DNA of 64,000 bases from CAZSLI01 sp964607705 (GCA_964607705.1 CAZSLI010000005.1:62001-126000); one strand, 5' to 3'; numbered from the stretch's first letter, positions 35,790 through 44,641 are shown. Made by a program: numbers and translations. Notes: generated by a model from the sequence alone, not told the origin.

Positions 35790-35875
35790 GCGGGTGTGGC
35801 GGAATGGCAGACGCGCATGGTTCAGGTCCATGTGGGGGCAACCCCGTGGAGGTTCAACTCCTCTCACCCGCACCA
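35790..35875 (+). tRNA. tRNA-Leu (anticodon CAG), CCA encoded
   Basis: 86-nt class II tRNA. The acceptor GCGGGTG pairs with CACCCGC, followed by A and an encoded CCA. The anticodon arm CATGG-TTCAGGT-CCATG gives anticodon CAG, reading CUG. A long variable arm (GGGGGCAACCCC) is diagnostic of Leu/Ser/Tyr tRNAs, and the T-loop TTCAACT is present. A terminator follows at 35887. Confidence 0.96.
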
Positions 35876-35886
35876 CGAGAACACGA

Positions 35887-35918
35887 AAGCGGCCCCGTCC
35901 ATCCGGACGGGGCCGCTT
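35887..35918 (+). terminator. Intrinsic terminator after tRNA-Leu
   Basis: A perfect 14-bp stem, AAGCGGCCCCGTCC pairing with GGACGGGGCCGCTT around an ATCC tetraloop, followed by CTTCTTCATT. Placed 11 bases after the tRNA CCA end. Confidence 0.9.
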
Positions 35919-35961
35919 CTTCATTCGATCCAGCGGCAGGGCTCTAGCTAGGCCAGCGTGC

Positions 35962-36420
35962 CTACTCGGCGGCGTCCTCGGTGGCTTCAGGCTCGACGGA
36001 CACGAGCTCGATGTCGAACGTGAGGTCCTGCCCCGCAAGCGGGTGGTTGAAGTCGAGCTTGGCCTCCTCGGCGCCGACCTCGACCACGGTCGCGGCGATC
36101 GAGCGGCCGTCGGGACCCTGGAGCTCCACGACCCAACCTTCCTCGGGCGGGCTCGGGAAGGCATCGAGCGGGAACGCCTGGACGCCCTCGTCCTCGTAGT
36201 CGCCGTACGCCTCGGCGCTCGGGATGGTCACCGTGACCGACTCGCCGACCTCGAGCGGGCGAACTGCGTCGTCGAAGCCGGGAATGACCTCGCCGGCGCC
36301 GAGCGTGAACTGGAGCGGTGCGCGGTCGCGGCTCGAGTCGAAAGTGCTGCCGTCTGACAGCGTGCCCGTGTAGTGGACAAGGACGGTCTGGCCGTCATGG
36401 GGTGCCATAGAAGTTCTCAT
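35962..36420 (-). CDS. FKBP-type peptidyl-prolyl isomerase, SlyD-like
   Basis: 152 residues. The FKBP domain is split by an insert-in-flap: HYTGTLSDGSTFDSS, LGAGEVIPGFDDAV, then the flap region (AYGDYEDEGVQAFPLDAF), and a return to DFNHPLAGQDLTFDIELVSV, the SlyD signature. The tail is acidic (EPEATEDAAE) and lacks the His/Cys-rich metal-binding tail of E. coli SlyD. The start at 36420 is used; the ATG four codons later is also possible. Cytosolic chaperone-like folding factor. Confidence 0.93.
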   Translation of the reverse strand: MRTSMAPHDGQTVLVHYTGTLSDGSTFDSSRDRAPLQFTLGAGEVIPGFDDAVRPLEVGESVTVTIPSAEAYGDYEDEGVQAFPLDAFPSPPEEGWVVELQGPDGRSIAATVVEVGAEEAKLDFNHPLAGQDLTFDIELVSVEPEATEDAAE

Positions 36421-36477
36421 CTCTCGTCGGGGTTGATGGAGACACTGTACCCCAGCATGCGGTGCCGACCACGCAAA

Positions 36478-36509
36478 AAGGACCCGGCGCCTGCGGCAAC
36501 CGGGTCCTT
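36478..36509 (-). terminator. Intrinsic terminator of the minus-strand cytochrome/sensor operon
   Basis: A 10-bp stem AAGGACCCGG/CCGGGTCCTT with a 12-base loop. On the minus strand the stem runs into TTTTTGCG, a proper T-run, 26 bases after the HAMP sensor gene. It marks the 3' end of the transcript that probably begins near 43626. Confidence 0.85.
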
Positions 36510-36534
36510 GGCTTGCGCTATCAGCGCGTGATGC

Positions 36535-37446
36535 TTACTTCATCATCGACTTCAGGGTATTGGACACCAGGTCCATGAACCGAGCGAAGAATTCCTCGAA
36601 GCGGCCTATCTCGTCGGTCGTCCCGTCGGGGGTGAAGTGGGCGTCGAAGTCGCCACCGGCAACGCGCACCGACAGGTCTTCGATGCTGGTGATCATCCTC
36701 TGCAGGCGGCGGAAGACGAGTGCATCGAGGAGCCAGCCGATGAGCAGCGTGGAGATCAGCAGGCCGGTGACGATGACGGCGGTCGTGCGGACCAGCGACT
36801 GGCGGGCCGCGTCGGCCTGCGCCGAGATGTCCTCGAGAGAGTAGACCACGCCGATCGGTCGGCCGTTCTTGTCGGCGACCGGGAAGACGGTGTGCGCACG
36901 GCTCTTGGAGTCAGTGCTCCACTTCACCGTCCAGAAGTCGCCGCTGCCGGTGACCGCGCCATGACACGTCTTGGAGCAGGCGCCGTTCTCGACACCCACG
37001 AGCTTGCCGATCTCAGGGATGGTGTCGGGCGCGGCGGACAGTTGCATGTTGTCGGCCGCGGCATCGTCGGTGGCAGCGATGAGCACGTACGTATCGCGCT
37101 CGTTCCAGTTGTTGGGGAGGTTGGCCTTCTCGCGGTTGCTCGCGTACTCGGCCTCGTTGAGCACGGCCTTGTCGACCATCACGCCGTACTCGGCGCCGGT
37201 GATGTTCTTCATCGACTCGACGTACTTGGCAGCCGCGGCCGGGTCGGAGGGGGAGCCGAACTCGTTGGCACCGAGCATCGTCAGCTCGCTCCAGGCAGCC
37301 ACGCCCTGGGTGACCGACTTCTGCGCGGTGACGTCCAACCCGCCCGAGTAGGACTGATGCAGGTAGATCATGACCACGATCATGCCGATGAGGTTCACCA
37401 GCACGATGCCGGCGAGGATCCTAGCTCGGATAGACAGGTTCTTCAT
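36535..37446 (-). CDS. Membrane sensor with a CX3CH heme-type motif and HAMP domain, no output domain
   Basis: 303 residues: helix 1 (about 8-28), a periplasmic domain with DUF3365/Tll0287-like features and a single CSKTCHG motif (about residue 158), helix 2 (about 220-242), a HAMP-like segment (RRLQRMITSIEDLSVRVAGGDF), then only about 30 residues. There is no kinase, methyl-accepting or GGDEF domain, so it must signal through a partner or work as a heme protein. The ATG at 37446 is preferred over the preceding GTG because of AGAGGGA spacing. Last gene of the large-cytochrome operon. Confidence 0.8.
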   Translation of the reverse strand: MKNLSIRARILAGIVLVNLIGMIVVMIYLHQSYSGGLDVTAQKSVTQGVAAWSELTMLGANEFGSPSDPAAAAKYVESMKNITGAEYGVMVDKAVLNEAEYASNREKANLPNNWNERDTYVLIAATDDAAADNMQLSAAPDTIPEIGKLVGVENGACSKTCHGAVTGSGDFWTVKWSTDSKSRAHTVFPVADKNGRPIGVVYSLEDISAQADAARQSLVRTTAVIVTGLLISTLLIGWLLDALVFRRLQRMITSIEDLSVRVAGGDFDAHFTPDGTTDEIGRFEEFFARFMDLVSNTLKSMMK

Positions 37447-37530
37447 CACTTCCCTCTCTTCGACGCGCGGGCCCGTTTGGGTTATCGGCCCGTCCGCTAC
37501 CTTACCTTATGAAAACTGTACGTGCGCATC

Positions 37531-39870
37531 TCAGTACACTTTCACCGCACGCACGGCCGACACAGAGCCGGTGTGGCTTGCGTCGCCGCTGAACACGGTC
37601 CTGACGGAATAGCTGCCGCGCGACGTGGGCTTCCAAGTCCACGAGTACGCGCTCGCGCTTGTGAGCGTGCGCGTCCCCAGCTTGCGCCAGGCGCCGGAGC
37701 CCACTCTGTACTGCACGGTCACGCTGCACCCCACATGGTTGGGGGAGACGGCCCCGCGAATGGTCGTGGTGCGGCCGAGCGGGATCCTCGCCGAGGAGAC
37801 CGCCGCTGAGGTGCTCGACCCCACGTTCACGGTCGCAGTTCCGGAGGCGACCCAGATGCCGCTCTTCGGCGACCACATGGCGCGGTATGCAGTTATGCCC
37901 GTCGGTCCGACCGCGAAGCCGAAGTCGCCGTCCTCGCCGACCGTGGCCTTGCCGAGGTCGACCCAGCTCGAGGTGCCGGCGGGCTTCGCCTGTATGGTGA
38001 GCTTCTCGCCGGCCCCAGGAGCGCCATCGCCGAAGGCGAGCGTCCCGTAGAGCATCGACATGCGGGTGGCCGCGTCGTAGGGGGTGGCGCCGAAGCGCGG
38101 GAACCCGGCCCCGACGGACCGCGCGAAGTAGGTCGCCTTCTCGAGACCCGCTTTGGCGTAGGGGAAGTTGTGCGCTCCCTTGCTGCCGTCAGCTGCGACG
38201 TAGGAGACGTTCGTCGATGCCGAGCCGATCAGGTCCTTGCCCTCCGGGGTGGTGCTGGCCGGACGGCTCTTCGCCGCCGCGATCGCGGCGTTGGCCTCGG
38301 CCGTGAGCGCCGCCAGTTCGTCGTCCCACTCGTCCAGCGAGGACTGCAGCTCGCCACGCGACAGCGAACTGTGGCACGGCGTGCAGGAGTCGCCGCCCGC
38401 CTGGACCTTCCACGTGGCGGCGTCCCCCGGCGTCATGACCTTGAAGCTGTGGCTGACGCGGTTCTCGTAGGTTGTAGGCATGTGGCAACTCGGGCAGCCC
38501 GTCTCGGCCATGAAGCGCGTGGCCGGCCGAGGAACGCCGATGAGCCCGAAGCCCTGGCGCATCTCGGCCTGCGTGTGGTGCAGCTTCGCGCCCGGCTTAG
38601 CCTCGGTGCCTTCCTCGAGCTCGCCGTTATGGCAGCGGGAGCACAGCTCCTCGGCCTCCATGCGCAGACCAAGCGACTCGCCGCCGGTCTGATGGACGGT
38701 GTGGCAGACCGCGCACTCGATGTTGAGCGTGTCACTTGCGAGACTGGACCCGCCGAAGGCCAGGTCGTTCCACTTCTGCCCGGCCTGGTTCGCGCCGTAT
38801 GCGATGTTCTCCAGGAAGCCCTCGCCGGAGTGACACCGGAGGCACGACTCCTGCGCGCGGGCGGTCCACAGGTCGCCGTTCTTGTACTTGAACGAGCGGC
38901 CGTGTGCGGAGAGCACCCACTCGTTGTAGTACGAGTGGTGCATCGCCTTGTTGGAGCCGTTGGGGTAGACCTTCGTGTCGTTGACCGGGATGACCGGCTG
39001 CGACGCATCGCGGGAGTTCTTCCGGTACTGGATGGCGGCGACGTTGTAGAAGTCCTCGAGCTTGCGGTCGGGGGTGTAGCCGTTGGGTCCGCTGAACGTC
39101 TTGCCGAGGTAGTTCGGCTCCTTGGCGGTACCGTTCACGTGGCACTGGCCGCAGATCTCGGAGCGCATCGCGCCCTTCGTGCGGACGACGCTCACGCCGG
39201 ATGTGTGATGCTCGCCCGACGCGCCCGTGCCGTGACAGTGCTCGCACTGGATGCCCTGCCCCGTGTACGAAGTGGGGGTGGACGGCGACATCGTGGCGCC
39301 GCTCGCAAGCGTCGTCGTGACTTTTGACGGCCTCGTCACGCCGAGGAAGTGGCAGCCTCCACATCCCTGGAAGTAGGGCCTCACGGTGGCGGCGGTCGGC
39401 GTCTCCCACATCTTGAGAGCAGGCGACCACTCCGAGCCGTTGATCATCAGGTAATCGTCCGCCGGGCCGGCGATGGTAGGCACTACCGACTGGCCGCTGT
39501 CTATGACACGCGTCGCGTCGTTGCGGAACACGGTGACGTATTCCTTGAGGACCCCCGGCGCACCGAGCATCCACTTGATCTCGCGTGCCGAGAACCGCAG
39601 ACCGGTCCCGAACGTGGGTGAGGGCCACCACGCGGATGCTGGGACCAGTGCAGACGGGTTAGCCTCCACGTCGGTCACGAACTGGCCGTGGGCGGTCACC
39701 GTGTAGCTCGGGACCTGACCCCGACCGATGACGTCGGAGTGGCATTCCAGGCACTTGGACTGACCCGCGAAGGTCTGCCCGTAGGCGTTTGCGGCGATGG
39801 CGACCTGAGGTACAGCCATCACCAGGCATGCCATCAGGATGCCGAGTAGCACGGTCCGTCTGCGGTCCAT
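37531..39870 (-). CDS. Exported nonaheme cytochrome c with C-terminal beta-sandwich (Ig-like) region
   Basis: 779 residues. A cleavable Sec signal (MDRRRTVLLGILMACLVMAVP, cut near AIAANA), then nine CXXCH motifs between about residues 40 and 510 (CLECH, CGGCH, CEHCH, CGQCH, CLRCH, CAVCH, CSRCH, CPSCH, CTPCH). A helical spacer follows, and the final 170 residues are Thr/Ser/Gly/Trp-rich with repeated TV.YR.GSGAWRKLGT-like strands resembling surface Ig-like repeats. No membrane anchor or sortase signal is visible. AGGAGTCACG precedes the ATG. Downstream of the giant cytochrome; likely wall- or surface-associated. Confidence 0.9.
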   Translation of the reverse strand: MDRRRTVLLGILMACLVMAVPQVAIAANAYGQTFAGQSKCLECHSDVIGRGQVPSYTVTAHGQFVTDVEANPSALVPASAWWPSPTFGTGLRFSAREIKWMLGAPGVLKEYVTVFRNDATRVIDSGQSVVPTIAGPADDYLMINGSEWSPALKMWETPTAATVRPYFQGCGGCHFLGVTRPSKVTTTLASGATMSPSTPTSYTGQGIQCEHCHGTGASGEHHTSGVSVVRTKGAMRSEICGQCHVNGTAKEPNYLGKTFSGPNGYTPDRKLEDFYNVAAIQYRKNSRDASQPVIPVNDTKVYPNGSNKAMHHSYYNEWVLSAHGRSFKYKNGDLWTARAQESCLRCHSGEGFLENIAYGANQAGQKWNDLAFGGSSLASDTLNIECAVCHTVHQTGGESLGLRMEAEELCSRCHNGELEEGTEAKPGAKLHHTQAEMRQGFGLIGVPRPATRFMAETGCPSCHMPTTYENRVSHSFKVMTPGDAATWKVQAGGDSCTPCHSSLSRGELQSSLDEWDDELAALTAEANAAIAAAKSRPASTTPEGKDLIGSASTNVSYVAADGSKGAHNFPYAKAGLEKATYFARSVGAGFPRFGATPYDAATRMSMLYGTLAFGDGAPGAGEKLTIQAKPAGTSSWVDLGKATVGEDGDFGFAVGPTGITAYRAMWSPKSGIWVASGTATVNVGSSTSAAVSSARIPLGRTTTIRGAVSPNHVGCSVTVQYRVGSGAWRKLGTRTLTSASAYSWTWKPTSRGSYSVRTVFSGDASHTGSVSAVRAVKVY

Positions 39871-39949
39871 CGTGACTCCTTTTGAACGCTTTGTTCGTAC
39901 GCGGCAATCCAGCGGCTGGGACACTCCGCTCCTTACAGTGTCGTCATCC

Positions 39950-42900
39950 CTACGGCCACCACTTAACAGTTGGTAGGTCGGACGGCAGTGGATGGCTGTC
40001 GGGATCGCTCGATCCGTGGCAGCCGAGGGTCGCGCAGTCGCCCGCTGTGAGCGGGTGTTCCTCGTCGATCGTCCTGAGGCGCACGCCGGCGAGGCCGTCG
40101 TGGCCGTTGAGGATATAGGGGAAGGTGTCGGCCGGCCGTCCCGCTTCGGGGATGGTCCTCACGAGTAGGCGCGCGCCTCGCCAGGCGTGCGGGATGCGCA
40201 CGTGGCACTCGACGCACTTCTGGCCGTAGTGCTGCGGATTCGTCGGAGGCACCTCGGCATGAACGGCGTGCTTACCGTGCACCCACGATCCGCCCGGAGC
40301 AGTGGTCCCCTCGACCGACCCGAAACTCAGCGAGTGGCACTTCATGCACACCACGCGGTCCGTCCCCGTCGCCGAGAACTGTGAGCTGAGGTCCCACTTG
40401 GGGTTCGCGTAGGCGGTCTGGCTGTACGCCGGATCGATGGCGATGCGCACGGCGCTTCCTTGCGGACCGGACATGGCGGTCACGCCGGTGTGGCAGTCAT
40501 CGCAGCCGAGGGTGACATGCTCGATGTCGGCGGTGGTGTCTACCGATGCTCCGACCGCGGTGGCGTCGAGCCACGCGGTCTCGCCGGCGTTTCTCGGCAG
40601 GGCCCAGACGTAGGTGTCGGCGCCGGCGGCGTAGATGGTGGTGGGGAAGCGCTTGGTCGAGTCCAGCGCCGACCAAGCGATATTGTGTCCGCCGCCCACG
40701 GGCGAGTCGAGCGCGGTCCTCCACTGCTCGAGCGGATCCGACCACACGTACCCCGCGGGGAGCGTCTTCTCGGTGGAGATGCGCTTGTGCGCCGAGGCTG
40801 CAGCGGTCGCGTTCGGCTGGTCGCCTCCGCTGGCGTGGCATGCGACGCAGCGCAGGTCGTGGGAACCGACGGCTCCGGCCACTGCAGGCAGGTCCGCAAA
40901 GGCGCCGTTGCCCGGGTCCTCGGCATCGTCGTGGCAGACGCGGCAGTTCGAGCCGCCACCCGTGATGGGCGCGTCGGAGACCGGCTCGTGGATGAGCGTG
41001 AGATCGTCGCCATGGCAGCCCAGGCAGCCGATGTTCTCGCCCGCCGAGTAGGTGATCCCGTTGACGGTCCCCGTGAGGTCGGCGGAGTGGTCCACGAAGT
41101 GCTCGGTCGCTGTGAATCCGGTGTGACAAGCGGCGGCTTGGTCGGTACCGCCGCAGCTCTTGAGCCGAGGCTTGAGACCTGGCTCGTGGCAGCCCGCGAG
41201 CGCGCATGAGGTGCCATGCAATGCCTTGAGATTGGGGCTCGTGTGACATCCCGAACGGGCGCAGTAACCGGGAGACGGCTCGCCGCTGATGTCGAGCTCG
41301 ATGCCTGCGTGCGCCTCGGCGACGTTCGCATGGCCACCCGATGCCGAGTATCCGACGTGGCACGAAGTCTCCGGGTCACTGCCACCGCAACTCAGCGTGT
41401 CGAGCCCGACGATGTTTCCTTCGTCGGAGTGACAGCCCTTGACCGTGCACCCGAGCCTGCGGTGCAGCAGTCGAACGTCGGTGGTGAGGTGGCACCCGGT
41501 CGTGACGCAGGCCCCGGAGTCGGGGGCGCCGCCGTCAGCCAACTCTCGTCCACCGTGCGACTCGCCGATCAGCGCATGCGGGGCTTGAGTGCCGGTGCCG
41601 TCGTGACACGAGGAGCAGGCGTTGGCTTTGGTACGCGCCGGCCAGCTGGCCTTGACGACCTTGGAGGTCTCGCTCTGCGCATTGTGGCAGCGGGTGCATG
41701 ACGTGCCGGCGCCTGTCGCCAGTGCATTCCCTGCGCGCGTGTGCTCGGTGCCGAGCGCTGGCTGGTGGCACGCGGGGCAGGCGATGGTTATCGAAGTCGC
41801 CGTGTCGGTGATGCTGGCGTCGCCAAGGGCAGTCGCGCGATGGCGTGCATCCGTGCCGTCGGTGCGCGTCGCGCCGTCGTGGACGCCGCTCGCGGGATCG
41901 TACGCGCCCGTTGCGCTGTGGCACGCTCGAGCCGAACCGCAACTCTTGGCGGTGGGGTCGTAGGCGATGTTGCCGTCGCTTGCGGTCTTCGCGTGGCACC
42001 GCACGCAGTCGCGGTGGAGCCCGCCCGTGTCGGGTGCGCCAACAGCCGAGAGGTCGGAGGTCGGATGGCAGCCTGCCCCGCTCAAGGCGCAGCCCTCGCT
42101 GCCGGTCGCCTGATGCGACGAGCTGTCCGGGTCTCCGTGGGTGGCATCGAGGCCCGCGTGGCCATGGCAGACGTCACACGCGCCGGGCCCGTCACTCCCC
42201 GGCCAGTCCTTCGCGATGGCTATCGCTGACGCCGGGTCGTTGTGGCAGCCGCGGCATGTCCCTTGGGCCGAACGCGTCGAGGTCGAACGGTCGTGCTCTT
42301 GCGCGAGGCTCATACCGTCGGGCGCCATGAAGTGGCAGTCGCCGCAGGCTGTCTCGCTTACCGAGGTGTCCTCGGCGGCGGCCGTGCCATCGGGCGCGTG
42401 GACGTCCTGGTCGTTCTTGTGGCTCAGAGCATCGTTGTCGTAGGTGGAGTGGCACGACTTCTTGCCGATGCCGCAGGACTTCGCCTGCGGGACGTGCGCC
42501 TGGATGTCGAGGTTGTGGCAACCCGGCTCGCCCTTGACCGCGGAGCCCGAGCAGTCGACTGGGCGATCGGGGTGCAGCGCGTGCAGGTCGCTGCTCGAAT
42601 GGCATCCGGTGCCGGTGTCGTCGCACCCCTCGGGACTCTTGGCCGCGACCTTGTCGGCCACGGCGGTGCCATGCATGGGCGACGAGGTGCCGAGGCGGTG
42701 GCAATCCTCACAACGTCGCTTCTTCCAGTCGCTCAGGACCTCCGCCTGCCCGGCGGAGCGCACGTCGTTGTGGCACTCCCCGCAGCCGAGATCCGTCCCG
42801 TAGGGACTGCCGGCGGCGGGTGTGACCTTGGCGTGGGCATTCATGAGGTCGCGCGCGTGACAGCTCTTGCAGGTGGCTCGCGCCTTGCCCTTCGGCGCGG

Positions 42901-43402
42901 TCTTCACGTTCGCGTCGTAGGGCGTCCCCATCGCGGTGTGGGTGGTCTCGCGGTAGTGGCCGCGCGGATATGGGTCGGTCAGCCTGACGCGGTCGGGCGA
43001 CTGCGGCATGGTGCCGTCATGGCACACCTGGCACTCGTGGTTAGCGGGAGAGTGGCACGGGATGCATCCGACACCCTGGTAGTCGTGGCAGTCGGTGCAT
43101 TTGGCAGCGGGATGGTAGTCGTTGAAGCTCGTGTATGACGTCTCGCTCCCGTGGCACCCCTTGCCGGAGTTGACGCACCCGCCCTCGCGGTCCGGCCGGT
43201 AGTCACTCGCCTTGGTGAACGAGTGGACCGTCCCGGTTGGAGGATTCCAAGTTGCCGAGAAGACGAGCGCCAGCACGGCGCCCAAAGCGAAGAAGCCGGA
43301 ACGGTACCGGCGGAAGAACGACTGAGGAGGTGCTTGCGGACTGCGGCCGCCCAGGCCCGAGGAAGAGTACAGGGGAGCAGGGCGCTCGACTTTCTTAGGC
43401 AC
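39950..43402 (-). CDS. Giant multiheme cytochrome, 32 CXnCH motifs
   Basis: 1150 residues: an N-terminal helix at about 36-52, then a very long extracytoplasmic heme domain. I count 19 CXXCH sites and 13 expanded ones: CX4CH (CVTTGCH, CTVKGCH, CARSGCH, CALAGCH, CATLGCH), one CX5CH (CGSARACH) and longer ones such as CALSGAGCH. Alternation of CX4CH-like and CXXCH sites resembles the CxxxxCH/CXXCH domain described from Geobacter. Whether all long-spaced sites carry heme is unknown. The GTG start has GGGGG upstream. Second gene of the minus-strand operon after a small gene. Probable long-range electron conduit. Confidence 0.88.
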   Translation of the reverse strand: MPKKVERPAPLYSSSGLGGRSPQAPPQSFFRRYRSGFFALGAVLALVFSATWNPPTGTVHSFTKASDYRPDREGGCVNSGKGCHGSETSYTSFNDYHPAAKCTDCHDYQGVGCIPCHSPANHECQVCHDGTMPQSPDRVRLTDPYPRGHYRETTHTAMGTPYDANVKTAPKGKARATCKSCHARDLMNAHAKVTPAAGSPYGTDLGCGECHNDVRSAGQAEVLSDWKKRRCEDCHRLGTSSPMHGTAVADKVAAKSPEGCDDTGTGCHSSSDLHALHPDRPVDCSGSAVKGEPGCHNLDIQAHVPQAKSCGIGKKSCHSTYDNDALSHKNDQDVHAPDGTAAAEDTSVSETACGDCHFMAPDGMSLAQEHDRSTSTRSAQGTCRGCHNDPASAIAIAKDWPGSDGPGACDVCHGHAGLDATHGDPDSSSHQATGSEGCALSGAGCHPTSDLSAVGAPDTGGLHRDCVRCHAKTASDGNIAYDPTAKSCGSARACHSATGAYDPASGVHDGATRTDGTDARHRATALGDASITDTATSITIACPACHQPALGTEHTRAGNALATGAGTSCTRCHNAQSETSKVVKASWPARTKANACSSCHDGTGTQAPHALIGESHGGRELADGGAPDSGACVTTGCHLTTDVRLLHRRLGCTVKGCHSDEGNIVGLDTLSCGGSDPETSCHVGYSASGGHANVAEAHAGIELDISGEPSPGYCARSGCHTSPNLKALHGTSCALAGCHEPGLKPRLKSCGGTDQAAACHTGFTATEHFVDHSADLTGTVNGITYSAGENIGCLGCHGDDLTLIHEPVSDAPITGGGSNCRVCHDDAEDPGNGAFADLPAVAGAVGSHDLRCVACHASGGDQPNATAAASAHKRISTEKTLPAGYVWSDPLEQWRTALDSPVGGGHNIAWSALDSTKRFPTTIYAAGADTYVWALPRNAGETAWLDATAVGASVDTTADIEHVTLGCDDCHTGVTAMSGPQGSAVRIAIDPAYSQTAYANPKWDLSSQFSATGTDRVVCMKCHSLSFGSVEGTTAPGGSWVHGKHAVHAEVPPTNPQHYGQKCVECHVRIPHAWRGARLLVRTIPEAGRPADTFPYILNGHDGLAGVRLRTIDEEHPLTAGDCATLGCHGSSDPDSHPLPSDLPTVKWWP

Positions 43403-43422
43403 GGCGCGGCCCCCGCTGCTGG

Positions 43423-43626
43423 CTAGCGCAGAGACAACCCGAAGACCTCACGTGCCGCTGTTCTGAGCGACTCGATCTTCTCGGGGTCATCTGGGTCGGT
43501 CGGACCTACCAGCGAAATGAGGAAGCCACAGCGAAGCGCGATCTCCCCGCGCGCTTTGAACACATCGAGGTTGTTGCTCTCGATGTGCTGCTGGATCTCC
43601 TGACAATAGTCGTACAGCTTTCCCAT
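43423..43626 (-). CDS. Small protein of unknown function heading the giant-cytochrome operon
   Basis: 67 residues, soluble and mostly helical (MGKLYDYCQEIQQHIE, KIESLRTAAREVFG), two Cys, no heme motif or signal peptide. GGGGGAG lies 8 nt before the ATG, strong evidence that it is translated. Only 20 bases separate it from the giant cytochrome gene. The family is not recognised. Cytosolic location makes it unlike its electron-transfer neighbours. Confidence 0.7.
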   Translation of the reverse strand: MGKLYDYCQEIQQHIESNNLDVFKARGEIALRCGFLISLVGPTDPDDPEKIESLRTAAREVFGLSLR

Positions 43627-43798
43627 TTCGACGACTCCCCCGCATGGTTCACCGGGCAGACGCCCGGGTAGGACTATGAACGAGCACCCCGAGACTACAT
43701 CGGGCTTCTATTAACAGACCTTGAGTGCGTGCCGATAATCTCACAATCTGCCCTGATTGTCGCGGTGCTTTATCCGATGGAAAGGAAACGGGCCTCCC

Positions 43799-44014
43799 TT
43801 GTCCGACGCGTACACCCCCATACGAGGCAAGTGCACGTGGTGGCGAGAGCAACCATCGGAAGACGATCGATGGGACATGCGCATCAAGGACGACATGAAG
43901 CGCGTGCACTGTACGTGCTTCGTGGAGGGCAAGGGATGGACCTTCGTGAAGTGCGAGGTTCCGTCCGATTGCCCGGACGGCCGCCACTGCAGGTATTACA
44001 TCCGGCACTCCTGA
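43799..44014 (+). CDS. Small cysteine-rich hypothetical protein
   Basis: About 71 residues with five Cys, grouped as CTW, CTCF, KCEVPSDCPDG and HCRYY, plus many Trp/Arg. The pattern suggests a small metal- or disulfide-stabilised domain, but no known finger is matched. The start is uncertain: TTG at 43799 (AAAGGAAACGGG upstream, spacing long) or TTG at 43757. It is divergent from the small gene at 43626 and precedes a MarR gene. Confidence 0.5.
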   Translation: MSDAYTPIRGKCTWWREQPSEDDRWDMRIKDDMKRVHCTCFVEGKGWTFVKCEVPSDCPDGRHCRYYIRHS

Positions 44015-44106
44015 GCGGTCGCTGGGCTGGGCAAACGCCGGTCCGTGAGCGCAAGCATCAAGCTGCTCACTCAGTCCGACCAGCCGAGAGACGACTCGGC
44101 ATGGCC

Positions 44107-44123
44107 GTTGCTATATAGTCAAC
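44107..44123 (+). promoter_or_regulatory. Near-palindrome over a -10 element upstream of marR/MFS
   Basis: GTTG-CTATATAG-T-CAAC sits immediately before the MarR start. TATAGT (44114-44119) is a good -10, placing transcription start within a base or two of the ATG. That gives an essentially leaderless mRNA, consistent with the lack of a ribosome site. A MarR dimer binding here would block its own promoter. Confidence 0.4.
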
Positions 44124-44126
44124 GTC

Positions 44127-44594
44127 ATGAAATATCCTCTGCATGAAGAATTCGTAGGCGAAGGCGCTGCAGATCTCTCGGAGATCGCCAGCGCCATGCA
44201 CGCGTTGCGCTATGTCATGGCCCGCGGTGTAGACCAGCCTGCCGAGATACAAGGGCTTCAGAAGCAGCAGTACTGGGTTCTCCAGGCCCTCGGCTGCGGC
44301 CCTCGGCGGATGAGCGACTTGGCCGACGTGTCCCAGACCTCCCAGGCGTCACTCACGGGGATCGTCGACAGGCTCGAAGAACATGGTCTCGTGAGCCGTG
44401 ACCGCTCCAGCGGCGACCGGCGTGTTGTGGTCGTTGCCGCGACCGATGAGGGTCTGCGGGTGCTAGCAGAGGCCAAAGAGGCGTTCATGCGTCGCCTCGA
44501 GGTCGTGGTCGCGCCCCTCGACGAAGTCGAGCGCAAGGAGCTGCTGCGCCTGCTGCGGAAACTGGTTCCTTCGCGCAACGAACCGACCACCTGA
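44127..44594 (+). CDS. MarR-family transcriptional regulator
   Basis: 155 residues of winged-helix repressor: LQALGCGPRRMSDLADVSQTSQASLTGIVDRLEEHGLVSR as the DNA-binding core and RSSGDRRVVVVAATDEG as the wing. Followed 47 bp downstream by an MFS multidrug exporter on the same strand, which it most likely represses. The ATG lies 4 bases after the near-palindrome at 44107 and has no ribosome site, so initiation on a leaderless message is likely. Confidence 0.92.
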   Translation: MKYPLHEEFVGEGAADLSEIASAMHALRYVMARGVDQPAEIQGLQKQQYWVLQALGCGPRRMSDLADVSQTSQASLTGIVDRLEEHGLVSRDRSSGDRRVVVVAATDEGLRVLAEAKEAFMRRLEVVVAPLDEVERKELLRLLRKLVPSRNEPTT

Positions 44595-44641
44595 CCGAGT
44601 CGTTTCTCCACCCTCTCCAACCAACGATCGAGGAGTCACCT

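Noticed and set aside
35643..36164. Minus-strand frame across the tRNA-Leu gene and FKBP region
   Set aside because: It covers a complete tRNA and a terminator hairpin and gives a Ser/Arg-rich product.
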